A stretch of 64,000 nucleotides of DNA from assembly GCF_902806685.2 (NCBI RefSeq), contig NC_048542.1, forward strand, positions 5,812,533-5,876,532, given 5' to 3'. The notes under the pieces are model-generated. The model had not been told where the DNA came from. It searched no databases and saw nothing but the letters and a program-made list of their open reading frames with translations. Shown piece by piece: positions 13,501-21,358 of this stretch; within the stretch, counting starts at the first letter, position 1; each line of letters starts with the position of its first letter. This DNA comes from Maniola hyperantus. Taxonomy: Eukaryota; Arthropoda; Insecta; Lepidoptera; Nymphalidae. Position numbers and translations under genes: made by a program.

Positions 13501-15738
13501 AAAGGGAAATGGAGGAACGGTCCAAGCAAATGGAGCTGGACAACCGAGCAGTGCAGAAGAAGTTAGAACAACAGGTTGGTACTTTTTAGGGTTCCGTACC
13601 TCAAAAGGAAAAACGGAACCCTAATAGGATCACCTTGTTGTCTGTCTGTCTGTCAAGAAACCTAAAGAGTACTTCCCGTTGACCTAGAATAATGAAATTT
13701 GGCAGGTAGGTAGATCTTATAGCTGGCATTTGGGGAAAAATCTGAAAACCGTAAATTTAGGGTTAGATCACACAAAAAAAATTAAATTGTGGTCATGAAC
13801 TAATACTTAGTATTTTCAATTTTCTCAGTATGATAACTATATTAAGTGGGGTATCATATGAAAGGTCTTCACCTGTGCATTCTAAAACAGATTTTTATTT
13901 ATTTTTATGTATCATAGTTTTTGAATTATCCTGCAAAATGTCGATAAAATACGACTGTAGTACGGAACCCTCATTGTGCGAGCCTAACTCGCACTTGGCC
14001 GGTTTTTTGCCATATTCTGTATTATAAAGAGTTGGAAACTGAAAGAGTGTGTGCTGTTAAGAAAAAATGACATTCTTTTAAAAACTCATAATGTTACTAT
14101 ACCTATATATTGCACTTACTATATCTCCATATATAAAAATGAATCGCTGAATGTGTTGCTGATCGCAAATCTCGAGAAAAGCTGAACCGATTTCGCTAAT
14201 TCTTTTTTTTATAATATTCCTTGAAGTACGAGGATGGTTCTTACGGAGAGAAAAATTTAATTCAACCTCCCCCTCAATTTTCTAAACTCCACCCAAGCGA
14301 AGCCGGGGCGGGTCAGCTAGTTATCTATAAAGTTATCTATAGTCGAATTTTTAAACAACATTTTTTAAGTTTTCAATTTCCATTGCTACCAGATCTTTAT
14401 GAAAAACTAGCTTAAGCTCGCGACTTCGTCCGCGTGGACTACACAAACTTACGAACGAACACACAAACAATAATTTTCATATAATTCAAGATTGTTTTCA
14501 TTTTATTCAGGCTAATAAAAATAGTGAGTTAGCGAGTGTGCTGATAAAGTTCGAAGAGCGAGTCAAACATAAAGACAAGAAGTTGGAAGAGGCCGCCGCC
14601 GCCGAAGCCGTTTTAAGGCGGGAACTGGAACAAAAGGACAATGTAAGTATTTGATTACTAGCTCATGCCCGCGACTTCGTCTGCGTGGAATTAGGTTTTT
14701 AAAAATCCCGTGGGAAGTCTTTGAATTTCCGGGATAAAATCCCTATGTGTTAATCCTATCTCCATTCCAAATTTCATCCAAATCCGTTCAGCCGTTTTTG
14801 CGTGATTGAGTAACAAACATCCAAACATCCAAACATCCAAACATCTAAACATCCAAACATCCACACTTTCACATTTATAATATTAGTAGGATTAGTAGGA
14901 TTAGCTAACCCGCGACTAGGTGGACAGACGACATCAAACGAGTCGCAGGGAGCCGCCGGATTCAGGCGGCGCAAGATCGTGGCGTGTGGCAGTTCCTACG
15001 TCCAGCTGTGGACGTCTTTCGGTTGATGATGCTGATTATGACCCGCCCCGACTTCGCTCGAGTAGAATTTTTAAATATCACAGAGGAAGTGGAATTTCCA
15101 AAAACCCTGAAATACGTACTGTAGAGTGTAAATTTTGTATAAGGACCTGCCATATTCACTCTTTGTAATGTGCCAACTGACACATGAAGCAAAAATGTCC
15201 TTTCTCAAAATGTATTATAATATTTAATTTTTGATCGAAAGCTCGAATACCAATTTCATGGATAACATAACTTGAAAAATGACGGATTTTCATACAAAAT
15301 TTCATCTCCTTGTACCCCCTTAGTACCAAATATACCTAACCGACAGCCTAAATAGTAAATACCTATTTTCATCGATATAACTTGAAGAATGACGAACTTT
15401 TATATAAAATTTTATTCCCTATTCAATCCACCGTATAGGTTTTTATAACTAAATAGATACCGACAGAATGACACCGATGTTTATCCTGAAAATGTATTCA
15501 AATTGAAATTTATTTCATGTAAGCCAACTTGCAGCGTTTAGCTACATGACAATTTTGTCAGAAAGCAGATTCAACTGATTTTGTCAAACAATTACAGATG
15601 ATAAAACAATTGGAGAAGACAGTAGTGGAGCGAGAGAACAGGCTGTATCAAGTGACGTCACAGATGGAAGAGATGAAACGCGTCCAGGAGATGGTGGCCA
15701 AGCTCATGAGCAAGAGCACGTCTACCGCCGCCAGCTAG
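1597..15738 (+). CDS. CIP2A: CIP2A-like protein (cancerous inhibitor of PP2A homologue), 19 coding exons
   Basis: Exons: 1597-1746, 1930-2111, 2382-2460, 2635-2865, 3581-3723, 4479-4605, 4857-4959, 5977-6093, 6369-6472, 7639-7755, 8109-8234, 8544-8651, 9521-9691, 10529-10624, 11520-11626, 12424-12571, 13473-13574, 14511-14642, 15598-15738. All junctions are GT-AG and the phases join to 827 codons plus TAG; human CIP2A has 905 residues. The start has a good context (CCACAATGG). Recalled human CIP2A aligns along the length: QDISHGIKISWQ with QKLTYNVKIFYS, KNFVNHLITL with KSFYRTLITL, FGESLHNIS with LGESIAANN, and INDIATSSAMELYGYKM with ISDIMDVYEMKLST. Residues 1 to about 586 are helical, armadillo-like; 587-827 are a charged coiled coil. 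In mammals CIP2A restrains PP2A-B56 and works with TOPBP1 on broken mitotic chromosomes; the role in insects is inference. The exon 15 donor (AA|GTTCGA) is weak, and exon 5 is the least conserved. Confidence 0.82.
3788..4027 (-). mobile_element. tRNA-derived SINE (TGATGA-tailed family)
   Basis: Reverse-strand copy in CIP2A intron 5. The tail (CATCATCATCATGACC) is at the left; the tRNA-like head with GGGTTCGATCCTGG as B box is near 3970-4025. Confidence 0.85.
4078..4240. repeat. Nested palindromes (cruciform-like)
   Basis: Outer arms GGCGCCGCAC (4078-4087) and GTGCGGCGCC (4231-4240) enclose a hairpin with 15-bp perfect arms (4141-4155/4161-4175) and a 40-bp perfect palindrome centred on GGAATTCC (4174-4213). 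In CIP2A intron 5. Confidence 0.9.
4265..4432. repeat. Long hairpin, stem with two arm segments
   Basis: Outer arms 4265-4295 and 4402-4432 pair with one mismatch. Inner arms 4321-4346 and 4365-4390 (ATGGACATAC...) also pair with one mismatch. The apical loop is about 18 nt. It is consistent with a foldback MITE; no coding content. Confidence 0.9.
5080..5112. repeat. Short perfect hairpin
   Basis: CGCTGTATAGGTGA, a five-base spacer, then its exact reverse complement. In CIP2A intron 7. Confidence 0.85.
5210..5584. mobile_element. MITE with ~65-bp imperfect terminal inverted repeats
   Basis: Both ends read TGGGTATTTG..., and both arms contain TTATTACTTTATTATAAACTA about 30-50 bp in, in opposite orientation. 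About 375 bp, AT-rich, non-coding, in CIP2A intron 7. Confidence 0.8.
5735..5860 (+). mobile_element. 3' tail of a LINE/SINE family (GATAAGGCCGCC type)
   Basis: CTGGTAGAGAG..GATAAGGCCGCC followed by a T-rich stretch and GTGTGCAATAAAGTATAAA, ending with a polyadenylation-like signal. Related copies lie at 30772-30945 and 37800-37950. Confidence 0.7.
6163..6205. repeat. Short hairpin
   Basis: TAATGTAC and CCTTTGGAATG on the left mirror CATTCCAAAGG and TACATTA on the right, with a 5-nt bulge. In CIP2A intron 8. Confidence 0.75.
6313..6368 (+). mobile_element. Repeat fragment that supplies the acceptor of CIP2A exon 9
   Basis: ACGGAACCCTCGGTGAGCGA..CACTTGGCCGG matches the 3' terminus of an interspersed repeat seen in full at 13588-14010 and 51251-51768. 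Its terminal T-rich run here (GGTTCTTTTTATAG) forms the polypyrimidine tract and AG of exon 9. Confidence 0.7.
7090..7320 (+). mobile_element. Interspersed repeat, possibly Helitron-like
   Basis: Begins ACTAATATTATAAAGAGGTA, passes through TCTCTGGAACTACTGAACCG and ends near GAAGCCGGGGCAGGTCGCCA. A related end (GCGAAGCCGGGGCGGGTCAG followed by CTAG) lies at 14297-14321. In CIP2A intron 9. Confidence 0.55.
7384..7592 (-). mobile_element. Helitron-like non-autonomous element (family A)
   Basis: On the minus strand it ends in ...CGCGGGCATCAGCTAG followed by T, matching the Helitron CTRR terminus. The body carries the family marks AAATCCCGTGGGA and a CATTTATAATATGGGTAG-like start. In CIP2A intron 9. 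Confidence 0.6.
8273..8326 (+). other. Possible in-frame mini-exon or exon relic duplicated from CIP2A exon 11
   Basis: This segment repeats the first ~21 and last ~33 bases of exon 11 (8109-8234). The copy keeps an acceptor (GTCTTTAG|AATGG), is open in phase 0 for 18 codons (NGPLGTEAASARMLVHQQ), and ends in CAACAG|GTACTA like the parent donor. The missing middle corresponds to deletion between two GAGGCTG copies in exon 11. It could be an alternative exon or a relic; including it would insert 18 residues without a frameshift. Confidence 0.55.
8925..9115 (-). mobile_element. LINE 3'-end remnant with A-rich tail
   Basis: TTTATTTATTCATTTATTTATTTTT at the left is the complement of an A/T-rich 3' tail. 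The rest is non-coding. It is placed by resemblance to the neighbouring element; the family is unknown. In CIP2A intron 12. Confidence 0.4.
9112..9400 (-). mobile_element. Mobile-element fragment carrying a (GT)n microsatellite
   Basis: A T/A-rich tail, then AATCAACAGCG, AAGGCCAAAAGAGATTAC and a GT-rich microsatellite (9300-9395). The same order of landmarks recurs at 49425-49790, so repeat and microsatellite move together. Confidence 0.65.
9714..10017 (-). mobile_element. tRNA-derived SINE (second family)
   Basis: On the minus strand it starts CCTCCCTGGCGCAGTGGTAA (A box) and GGTCCCGGGTTCGATTCCTG (B box), followed by the family body. It is distinct from the TGATGA-tailed family. In CIP2A intron 13. 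Confidence 0.85.
10018..10252 (+). mobile_element. Helitron-like element (family A) with an internal 55-bp hairpin
   Basis: Starts CCCCTATTATAAATGCGAAT and ends ...GCGGCATCAGCTAG followed by T. At 10055-10109, GTTTGCTGGTTTGTCCGTTG... is followed by its exact reverse complement around a single central base. Confidence 0.65.
10704..10893 (+). repeat. Conserved interspersed repeat with a TGACGTCA palindrome (copy 1)
   Basis: Highly similar to 55556-55767: TTTGACAACTAGT.AAATCA, TCTTTTTATCAAACGTCAAA, TGTGACGTCACAATGATTTG and TTTAGTTTAATCGATAAT occur in the same order. In CIP2A intron 14. Confidence 0.8.
11053..11171 (+). rRNA. 5S ribosomal RNA, copy 1 (within CIP2A intron 14)
   Basis: A full-length 119-nt insect-type 5S sequence. 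It begins GCCAACGTCCATACC and ends GTGATGTTGGCT, so the terminal stem GCCAAC/GTTGGC pairs. The internal control region (AAGTTAAGCAACATCGGGC ... TACTTGGATGGGTGACCGCC) is intact. A T-run follows directly. It is identical to the copy at 13101-13219. Identity and intact promoter and terminator support a functional gene, although a recently dispersed copy is possible. Confidence 0.93.
11171..11175 (+). terminator. Pol III terminator of 5S copy 1
   Basis: Five T residues start at the last base of the 5S sequence (GGCTTTTTGC), the usual RNA polymerase III stop. Confidence 0.75.
11287..11470 (-). mobile_element. TGATGA-family SINE, truncated
   Basis: Recognised from GCCAAGTGCTGATTGGCAGA, the TCACGATGTTTTCCTTCACC core and GGATCGAACCTTCAACCTCT (B-box complement). 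The tail end is missing. Confidence 0.75.
11725..11940 (-). mobile_element. Helitron-like element (family A)
   Basis: ACTAG-type terminus at left (complement of CTAGT), TTGCGACTTCGTCCGCGT, AAATTCTGTCGGAACTCTTA, and CATTTATAATATTAGTATGC at the other end. In CIP2A intron 15, 5' of the tRNA gene. Confidence 0.6.
12197..12267 (+). tRNA. tRNA-Gly (anticodon GCC), within CIP2A intron 15
   Basis: A complete 71-nt cloverleaf. The acceptor stem GCATCGA pairs with TCGATGC, the D arm contains the A box (TGGTTCAGTGG), and the anticodon loop CTGCCAC puts GCC at 12229-12231. The T arm is CCCGGGTTCGATTCCCGG with the B box, and A is the discriminator base. There is no intron. A TTTTT terminator lies at 12273-12277. 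Orientation matches the host gene. Confidence 0.97.
12273..12277 (+). terminator. Pol III terminator of tRNA-Gly
   Basis: A run of five T residues six bases after the tRNA 3' end. Confidence 0.75.
13101..13219 (+). rRNA. 5S ribosomal RNA, copy 2 (within CIP2A intron 16)
   Basis: Identical over all 119 nt to copy 1, 2,048 bp downstream, same strand. Homology extends about 45 bp upstream (AAAATCATA..., CCT.TCTGTTGCC) and about 130 bp downstream (GCATTTTAAAGTATTAT ... GGACTAATTTTATCC), but these flanks differ by substitutions and indels. So a whole unit was duplicated and the gene has stayed identical while its flanks drifted. A T-run terminator lies at 13219-13223. Confidence 0.93.
13219..13223 (+). 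terminator. Pol III terminator of 5S copy 2
   Basis: Five T residues directly at the end of the 5S sequence, as in copy 1. Confidence 0.75.
13588..14010 (+). mobile_element. Interspersed repeat (AGGGTTCCGTACC...GCCGGTTTTTT family)
   Basis: Starts AGGGTTCCGTACCTCAAAAG with a GGGTTCCGT/ACGGAACCC hairpin and a (GTCT)n run, and ends ACGGAACCCTCATTGTGCGA...CTTGGCCGGTTTTTTG. Relatives: 50134-50330, 51251-51768, 54790-55066, 63690-64000. Transposon class uncertain. Confidence 0.75.
14661..14892 (-). mobile_element. Helitron-like element (family A) with an 8-bp tandem repeat
   Basis: ACTAGCTCATGCCCGCGACT (complement of the CTAG terminus) at left, AAAAATCCCGTGGGAAGTCT inside, and about six AAACATCC units at 14815-14865 before CATTTATAATATTAGTAGGA. 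Confidence 0.65.
14914..15040 (+). mobile_element. RTE-type LINE 3' fragment
   Basis: AGGTGGACAGACGACATCAA...GTCGCAGGGAGCC...CGTGGCGTGTGG matches the C-terminal coding end of the RTE copy at 30130-30572, and ends at CGGTTGATGATG. In CIP2A intron 18. Confidence 0.8.
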
Positions 15739-16985
15739 GGGCCAGGTAAATCTCCCTTGTTACTAATAGTCCCAACTGTGTTTTGTTTCCTAACAGGCTC
15801 AAATCTTTGAGCCGCAACGGTGTCTTGTTTCCTAACGGGCTCAAATCTTTGATCCGCAACGGTTTATTGTTTCCTAACGGGCTCAAATCCTTGAGCCGCA
15901 AGGGTGTATTATTTCCTAGCGGGCTCAAATCTTTGAGCCGCAACGTTGTATTGGTTCCTAACGGGCCCAAATCTTTGAGCTGCAACGGTGTCTTGTTGCC
16001 TAACGTTCTGAAATCTTTGAGCTGCAACAGGAAACAAGAGCTCCCTAACGGCCTCAAATCTTTGAGCCGTAAGCTCGTGACGGTGTCTTGTTTCTTATGG
16101 TGCTGGTGTAACATTGAAACTACACTTTTTTACGAAAATCTGACAAACCACAGACAGATATTTATTACTAGAATGTGTCTACAAAATTTCATTAGTTTGA
16201 TTGGTGAGTAATGAAATGAGAACTAGATGCATTTCTATGGAAAGGGCTTAGGGTAAGAGAACTATAAGAGTATAGTTCTCTTATACTTCTCTTATTATGT
16301 TATTCAGCTCACACAGCGCTGCAATCTAAAATTCAATTAACGCTTCTCTTTCTATCTCGCAAACTTTTATCTCGTTATCTCTACTACTATAATGGCTGCA
16401 ACTTAATGTCAAGTGATGTAACTAAAACCTTGTCTTCAAACGTTTTCTTTCTGTTTCAGATTATGAATAGAAATATGAATAGAAAATAATGAATACATAG
16501 AAAAAAAGCTGGTCGAATCTCGCCGATGCGTGCTTTTATAGTTCTTTACATTGTTAACGAAAGTTACTACAGTAATTTTGTCCATACAATTTAATTATGC
16601 TTAAACAACTGCCGGCTATATTTCAATTTTATAATTTACATTGTAATTTGTAATACTGCAGGTAAAAATGTCAGTTACAGTGCATGACACCAGCAAAAAG
16701 CTGAAGACTTTGTGTTGTGAATTCATTGATGAAAATTAATTATCATTTATTGGTATTCAAATATTAGTACTTCAAATTGACATAGAGTTAGATTAATTTA
16801 ATTGGATTAAGTACTATTTCTTTTTTTCAACAAATGAACTTCATTTTTAAATTTATTTTGACTATTTTTTCCCGATATCATATGTTTTATATGAATCAAA
16901 TGATCAATATAAATTGTCAATGATGCTAATGGAATTTGTTTATTTAACTGGACTATGTGGCAAATAAATAACTATTATGTTATCA
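15739..16985 (+). other. Probable 3'UTR of the CIP2A-like gene with an intron (15746-16459)
   Basis: Seven bases after the TAG stop is a strong donor (CCAG|GTAAAT, GT at 15746-15747). A good acceptor follows at 16458-16459, after a T/C-rich tract (CTTTCTGTTTCAG). Splicing would remove 714 bp, including the 42-bp tandem array. The terminal 3'UTR exon would start at 16460. AATAAA-type signals occur near 16963-16970 (CAAATAAATAA), giving a plausible 3' end near 16985. The splice sites are seen; their use is inferred. Confidence 0.5.
15783..16100 (+). repeat. Tandem array of a 42-bp hairpin unit (about 7 copies)
   Basis: A unit built around GGCTCAAATCTTTGAGCC repeats with starts at 15796, 15838, 15880, 15922, 15964, 16006 and about 16050. 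Its core is an inverted repeat: 8-base arms GGCTCAAA/TTTGAGCC around TC. Copies 5-7 are degraded. Because 42 is a multiple of three, long open frames appear on both strands (15783-16211 +, 15722-16114 -). These look like a by-product of the repeat, not genes. Confidence 0.85.
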
Positions 16986-17144
16986 ATTGTTTTTATCACT
17001 GCTTAAAGCTTTCTTCCTAATCTTTCTATTTATTTAATTAATACATCAGTACAGTACCTGGGCGCGACGTTTAAATTAATTTATTTGGAAGGTTCTTATT
17101 ATATAAAAAATGATGAAAACTGTCTTCGAAAGAGAAAAATATTG

Positions 17145-17313
17145 TATAGTCCATACAAAATGACTTTTCACGCGTCATAACTCTATGGGTCAAATGTCAT
17201 GTCAAAAGTATGGTTCACTTTTAAAATAAGGACTAAAATAAGTTAAAATCGTATTTTTGACATGAAATTTGACACAAAGTTAAAATGGCGCGTGAAAAGA
17301 CATTTTTCGTATT
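17145..17313. mobile_element. MITE, ACAAAATGAC family, copy 1
   Basis: Ends ACAAAATGACTTTTCACGCG and, inverted, AAAATGTCTTTTCACGCGCC; both arms include TGTCATGTCAAAAGTA-like sequence. Relatives: 20092-20253, 21208-21358, 51398-51540. Confidence 0.75.
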
Positions 17314-17774
17314 GTTGCTCAACACAAAATCCTCTAAAACGAGAGTTTATTGCAACAAAGCACTTTAAAAACTTCAGTAACCACAATAATCTTATTTCTA
17401 TGTGTGTGGGGCGTTTGCCATTAAAACTGTCGCGCATTATAGGGAGGATAATATAAACCTATACTGGAAGTTAAATTATTTGAAAGAATCAGTCACAAAG
17501 TACCTACTAGTTTGTTAGAAAGTAACCCCGACCCGAAGTATTTTCCCAGCTGACCAAAATAATCTGTATCTGTCTGCAGTCTGGCTGAAAATTTAAAATT
17601 ATGGAGCGTTCGATATATTTGTCTGGCCTTGAACTTTGTACGTGGATTAAGATAGATTAAACCAAAGAGTTCATAAAACAGAGACAGACAGTAAAAACGG
17701 TAAAACAAATCGATGTTGGAAAATAGCTACCTAAATAAGTATATAATTTTTGGCGGCATGCAGCGTGTAGGTAT

Positions 17775-17845
17775 CGATAGTTGAGATGGCAATCGGGGAG
17801 TGAACGTTCTACACAACCGCTCAGCCCCCGTGCTAAGCCGGTGAT
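17775..17845 (+). mobile_element. Fragment of the GC-rich CGCGACAGGT MITE family
   Basis: GTTGAGATGGCAATCGGGGA followed by GC-rich body sequence (CAGCCCCCGTGCTAAGCCGG); only part of the element is present. Confidence 0.6.
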
Positions 17846-18447
17846 TACTTACATAATATCATAGCATAATATGGCACCATTACAAATCACCCAATAATAC
17901 CCTAAGTTCTAAGGGATAAAGAAACAAAGCAATGGTGCCAACATATTACTCACGCTTCGAGTTACGATGAACCATAACGGATAATATTACCAACATTGTT
18001 ATTTACCAAAAAATGTATGATATTTTTTTGACCAAAAACAACGTTGCTGTCACTAATCTAAAGATCACCTGGAACTCCAAAGTTGGTTATCCAGTTACTG
18101 AGTTGTGTCAACGTTGCTTAACAATTGAAATCGACTGATAAGTATGCGTTGCAAAACTAGGCCCCAGTAACTACGGAAGGGAAATAGGGAAAGTTAGCTA
18201 AGGTGAAATAAAATGTTTCGTTTATTTATTAGGTGTTTATTGAATCTCACAATACAATATTATTTAAAACTAGTAATGAAGTGACGTATGCACATACATA
18301 ACGATAACAATAAATAAAATTTACAATAATAACAGACAACAGCGCTTAGATATAAGAGATTAACGCGCACAGGTGACTTAGTATACCTACCGACCTATAT
18401 TATTTTTATTTATTGATCTATATTATATGCTGGGTGGCGAAAAGATA

Positions 18448-18730
18448 AGTTTATTTCACACTACAGGATATAAATTATATTATAGTCCGGTCAAAATAGA
18501 CATTCAAGGTTACAATAATTCGCATAGAGCTAAAAACTTATTGGTACGAACGAATGTTGGGAATATCCATAAAAATCGATGAGGACTTTTCACGATTCAT
18601 TTATATGTATATTGGTGTGGTGTTCCCAACATTCGTACCAATTTTTAGCCTGATGCGAATTATTGTAACCTTGAATGTCTGTTTTGACCGGACTATAATA
18701 TAATTTATATCCCGTAGTGTGAAATAAGCT
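18448..18730. mobile_element. Hairpin MITE with ~110-bp arms
   Basis: The left arm (TTATTTCACACTACAGGATA ... AATGTTGGGAA) is followed after about 60 bp by its near-complete reverse complement, ending GTGTGAAATAAGCT. A second copy of this terminus lies at 18865-18898. Confidence 0.85.
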
Positions 18731-18865
18731 ATAAAATCTGCCAATCCGCACTTGGCCAGTGAGCGTGGTGGACTATGGCCATACCCTTCTCATACTTATT
18801 GGAGACCCGTGCTCTGTAGTGAGCCGGCTACGGGTTGATCATGATGATGATTATGATGATGATAA
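18729..18865 (+). mobile_element. TGATGA-family SINE, 3' half
   Basis: CTGCCAATCCGCACTTGGCC...GGAGACCCGTGCTC...GGGTTGATCATGATGATG. It sits between two copies of the hairpin-MITE terminus. Confidence 0.75.
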
Positions 18866-19111
18866 TATAATTTACATCCCGTAGTGTGAAATAAGCTAGG
18901 TATGCACTTATATATTATTATTATTATTATATTATCAAACGGTTAAAATAAATAAAATAAAACAACTTGTTATCGACGTCTTATTATTTTTATAAAAACA
19001 CGCTGATTTTAAAGAAGCGCTTTTTAGTTACCTATCATTGTAAGTTGTAGCTCGCTTTAGCTCGTAATTTTTTTCTATTCCATAAATCCATCCCATAGAT
19101 ATAATATCATC

Positions 19112-19384
19112 ATCATGGTCAGCCCATCGCCGGCTCACTGCAGAGCACGGGTCTTCTCTCAGAGTAGGGTTTGGCTACAGTCTACCACGCTGGACAAGTG
19201 CGGATTGGTAGACTTTTGAGAAAAGTCAGGCATAACCTGCATGCCTCCCCACGATGTTTTCCTTCGCCGTTAAAGTAAGTGATATTTAAATACTTAAAAC
19301 TCCGAAAAGTTAAAGGTGCGTGCCCGGAATCGAACCCCCGACCTCCGATTAGAAGCGGACGTCCTAACCTAGGCTATCACAGCT
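19112..19384 (-). mobile_element. TGATGA-family SINE, near full length
   Basis: CATCATCATGGTCAGCCCAT at left, CACGATGTTTTCCTTCGCCG core, and GGAATCGAACCCCCGACCTC plus CCTAGGCTATCACAGC at the tRNA-like head. Confidence 0.88.
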
Positions 19385-20091
19385 TATATATTTGATATTT
19401 ACCACACAATATATTTATAGGGGGCCACAAAGAAGTCTCGCGCGTAAAAACTGACTCATGCTGGCTCTGAATAATTTCTAGGGAAAGTTACCAGTACGCG
19501 TTAAATCTGAAGAATATTTTATAACAGTGACAATAAAACAATATAACAAATGAGTATATTGTATAATTAGTTATAAATAGTTATAATAGCGTTAAACTAG
19601 AGAACAGAAGATCAATAACAAATAAACATTAAGTACCTATAGGTAATTAATTCACTGAATTAAAGTGTCTTTTTAATGTTATACAGATAAAAATATTACA
19701 TTAGTATACTATTTTTAACACCATTTCCAGTGCGAAAGTTGTGCGTGAAAATTATATAAATATTTTATTAATGACTTAGGTACATTAATAAAAATACACC
19801 TATTTAATTCCTTATTAAGTGAGTAACATAAACAACTGCTGAATTTTGTTTTGAAATAAAAGATAATAATAATAATCATTCTTTTCATATATGTCACTTT
19901 TAAGCAAAGAAACAACGTTAAGATTGTATTATAGCTTTATTCCATGTTGGGGTAAGATTAAAAATACTGATTTCATTTCATTTTTGTGTTCATTCAAATT
20001 TTTTGTGAGTTGGTTTTTTATATTTCAAAATAAGAACAAGAAGCTTTTAAGCAATTTCAGTTTTAGTAGTGAGTTTGTAAAACACACGATG

Positions 20092-20253
20092 TAATAGACC
20101 GTACAAAATGACTCCTCACGCGCCATTTTAACTCTATGGGTCAACTGTCATGTCAATAGTCACCTTTAAAATAAGCCCTTAAATCGTACTTTTGACATGA
20201 AATTTCACACATAAAGTTAAAATGGCACGTGGAGTTAAATTTTACGCGTTATA
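20092..20253. mobile_element. MITE, ACAAAATGAC family, copy 2
   Basis: GTACAAAATGACTCCTCACG at left, with the inverted counterpart (AAAATGGCACGTGGAG) at right. Confidence 0.75.
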
Positions 20254-20584
20254 ATAAGGTTAGAGAACAAAGGTGGTAGAATACCGTGATATTAATTTAA
20301 AACGATTAGGAATAAAATTTATTAATGAATGAATAATTTTATAATTCATCCCACTTCCACTTAGTCCGCTGGTCCTACAGCACTTAGTTTTCGTAACGTA
20401 ACTACCTACGCACTAAATAAGCGCAAAAATCTAATGTAACCATGAGAATTGATTCGCTATATTTTATTTTATTACTTAATCTAAATCACTATAAGAAACA
20501 TTACGAGAAACATCGACGCTTTGGCACTTAGGTCTTTCTCACTTCGCATCCTCTTAAATACCTAGAGGTATATCGGCGGCTATA

Positions 20585-21202
20585 GGGGCCGATTCTCTTG
20601 TACACAATCTCTAAACTAAACTAAATTAACAGGTCTAAATTTAGTGCTATCCTTTTCCGCAAGCAACATTATGAAAGGGATAGCAATAGATTTTAGACGT
20701 GCCATTTTAGTTTAGTTTAGAGATTGTGTACAACGGAATCAGCCTCATTGGCACCGATTCTGAGCACAACCTAATTTTAGAGTATCCGCATGCTCTTCTT
20801 ACAAATGTTATATGAAAAGGACAGACACAGTTTGACAGTTCTAAATTTAATTTTTAGATGGTAAAACCCGTGATTTTAGCGCGCAGTCGCTAACCTACTG
20901 TTTAAAATTGTATTGTGCACTAAAATTTAGAATCTTTAAATGTGAAAGTCGTGTTCCGTTCCTTTTTTAGCATTAGTAAAAGGAGAAGGATGCAGATACT
21001 CTAAATTTAGTTTAGAGAGAGACTAGAGAATCGGGGCCATTGTGGCTAATTCCGTTGTACACAATCTCTAAACTAAACTAAAATGGCACGTCTAAATCTA
21101 TTGCTATCCCTTTCATAATGTTGCTTGCGGAAAAGGATAGCACTAGATTTAGACTTGTTAATTTAGTTTAGTTTAGAGATTGTGTACAAGAGAATCGGCC
21201 CC
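20585..21202. mobile_element. Palindrome of hairpins: two inverted hairpin elements flanking a third
   Basis: Outer ends GGGGCCGATTCTCTTGTACA and its complement mark a 618-bp inverted structure. Each outer arm (20598-20733 and 21055-21190) is itself a hairpin with TTGTACACAATCTCTAAACT ends. The middle (20755-21040) has its own imperfect inverted ends (ACCGATTCT..., TTTAGAGTATCYGCAT). A decayed single copy lies at 24187-24330. Confidence 0.85.
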
Positions 21203-21207
21203 AATGT

Positions 21208-21358
21208 CCGAATAAAATAAGAACTCACTCGCCATTATAACTTTGTGTGTCAACTGTCATTTCAAAAGTACGACTGTAGTCCTTATTTTAAAGGTAAACC
21301 ATACTTTTGACAGTTCACACAATATACAGTTAAAACAGTTAAAAATGTACGCATTATA
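21208..21358. mobile_element. MITE, ACAAAATGAC family, copy 3 (diverged)
   Basis: AACTCACTCGCCATTATAAC...TCAACTGTCATTTCAAAAGT with a weak inverted partner at the right. Confidence 0.6.

Noticed and set aside
15783..16100. CRISPR-like array
   Set aside because: Repeats and intervening sequence are both repeated, so there are no unique spacers, and the genome is eukaryotic.
15722..16211. Overlapping open frames on both strands that look like repeat proteins (NGLKSLSR / LKDLSPLGN units)
   Set aside because: They are produced by a 42-bp tandem repeat whose period is a multiple of three; both strands are open at once and the region is probably intronic.
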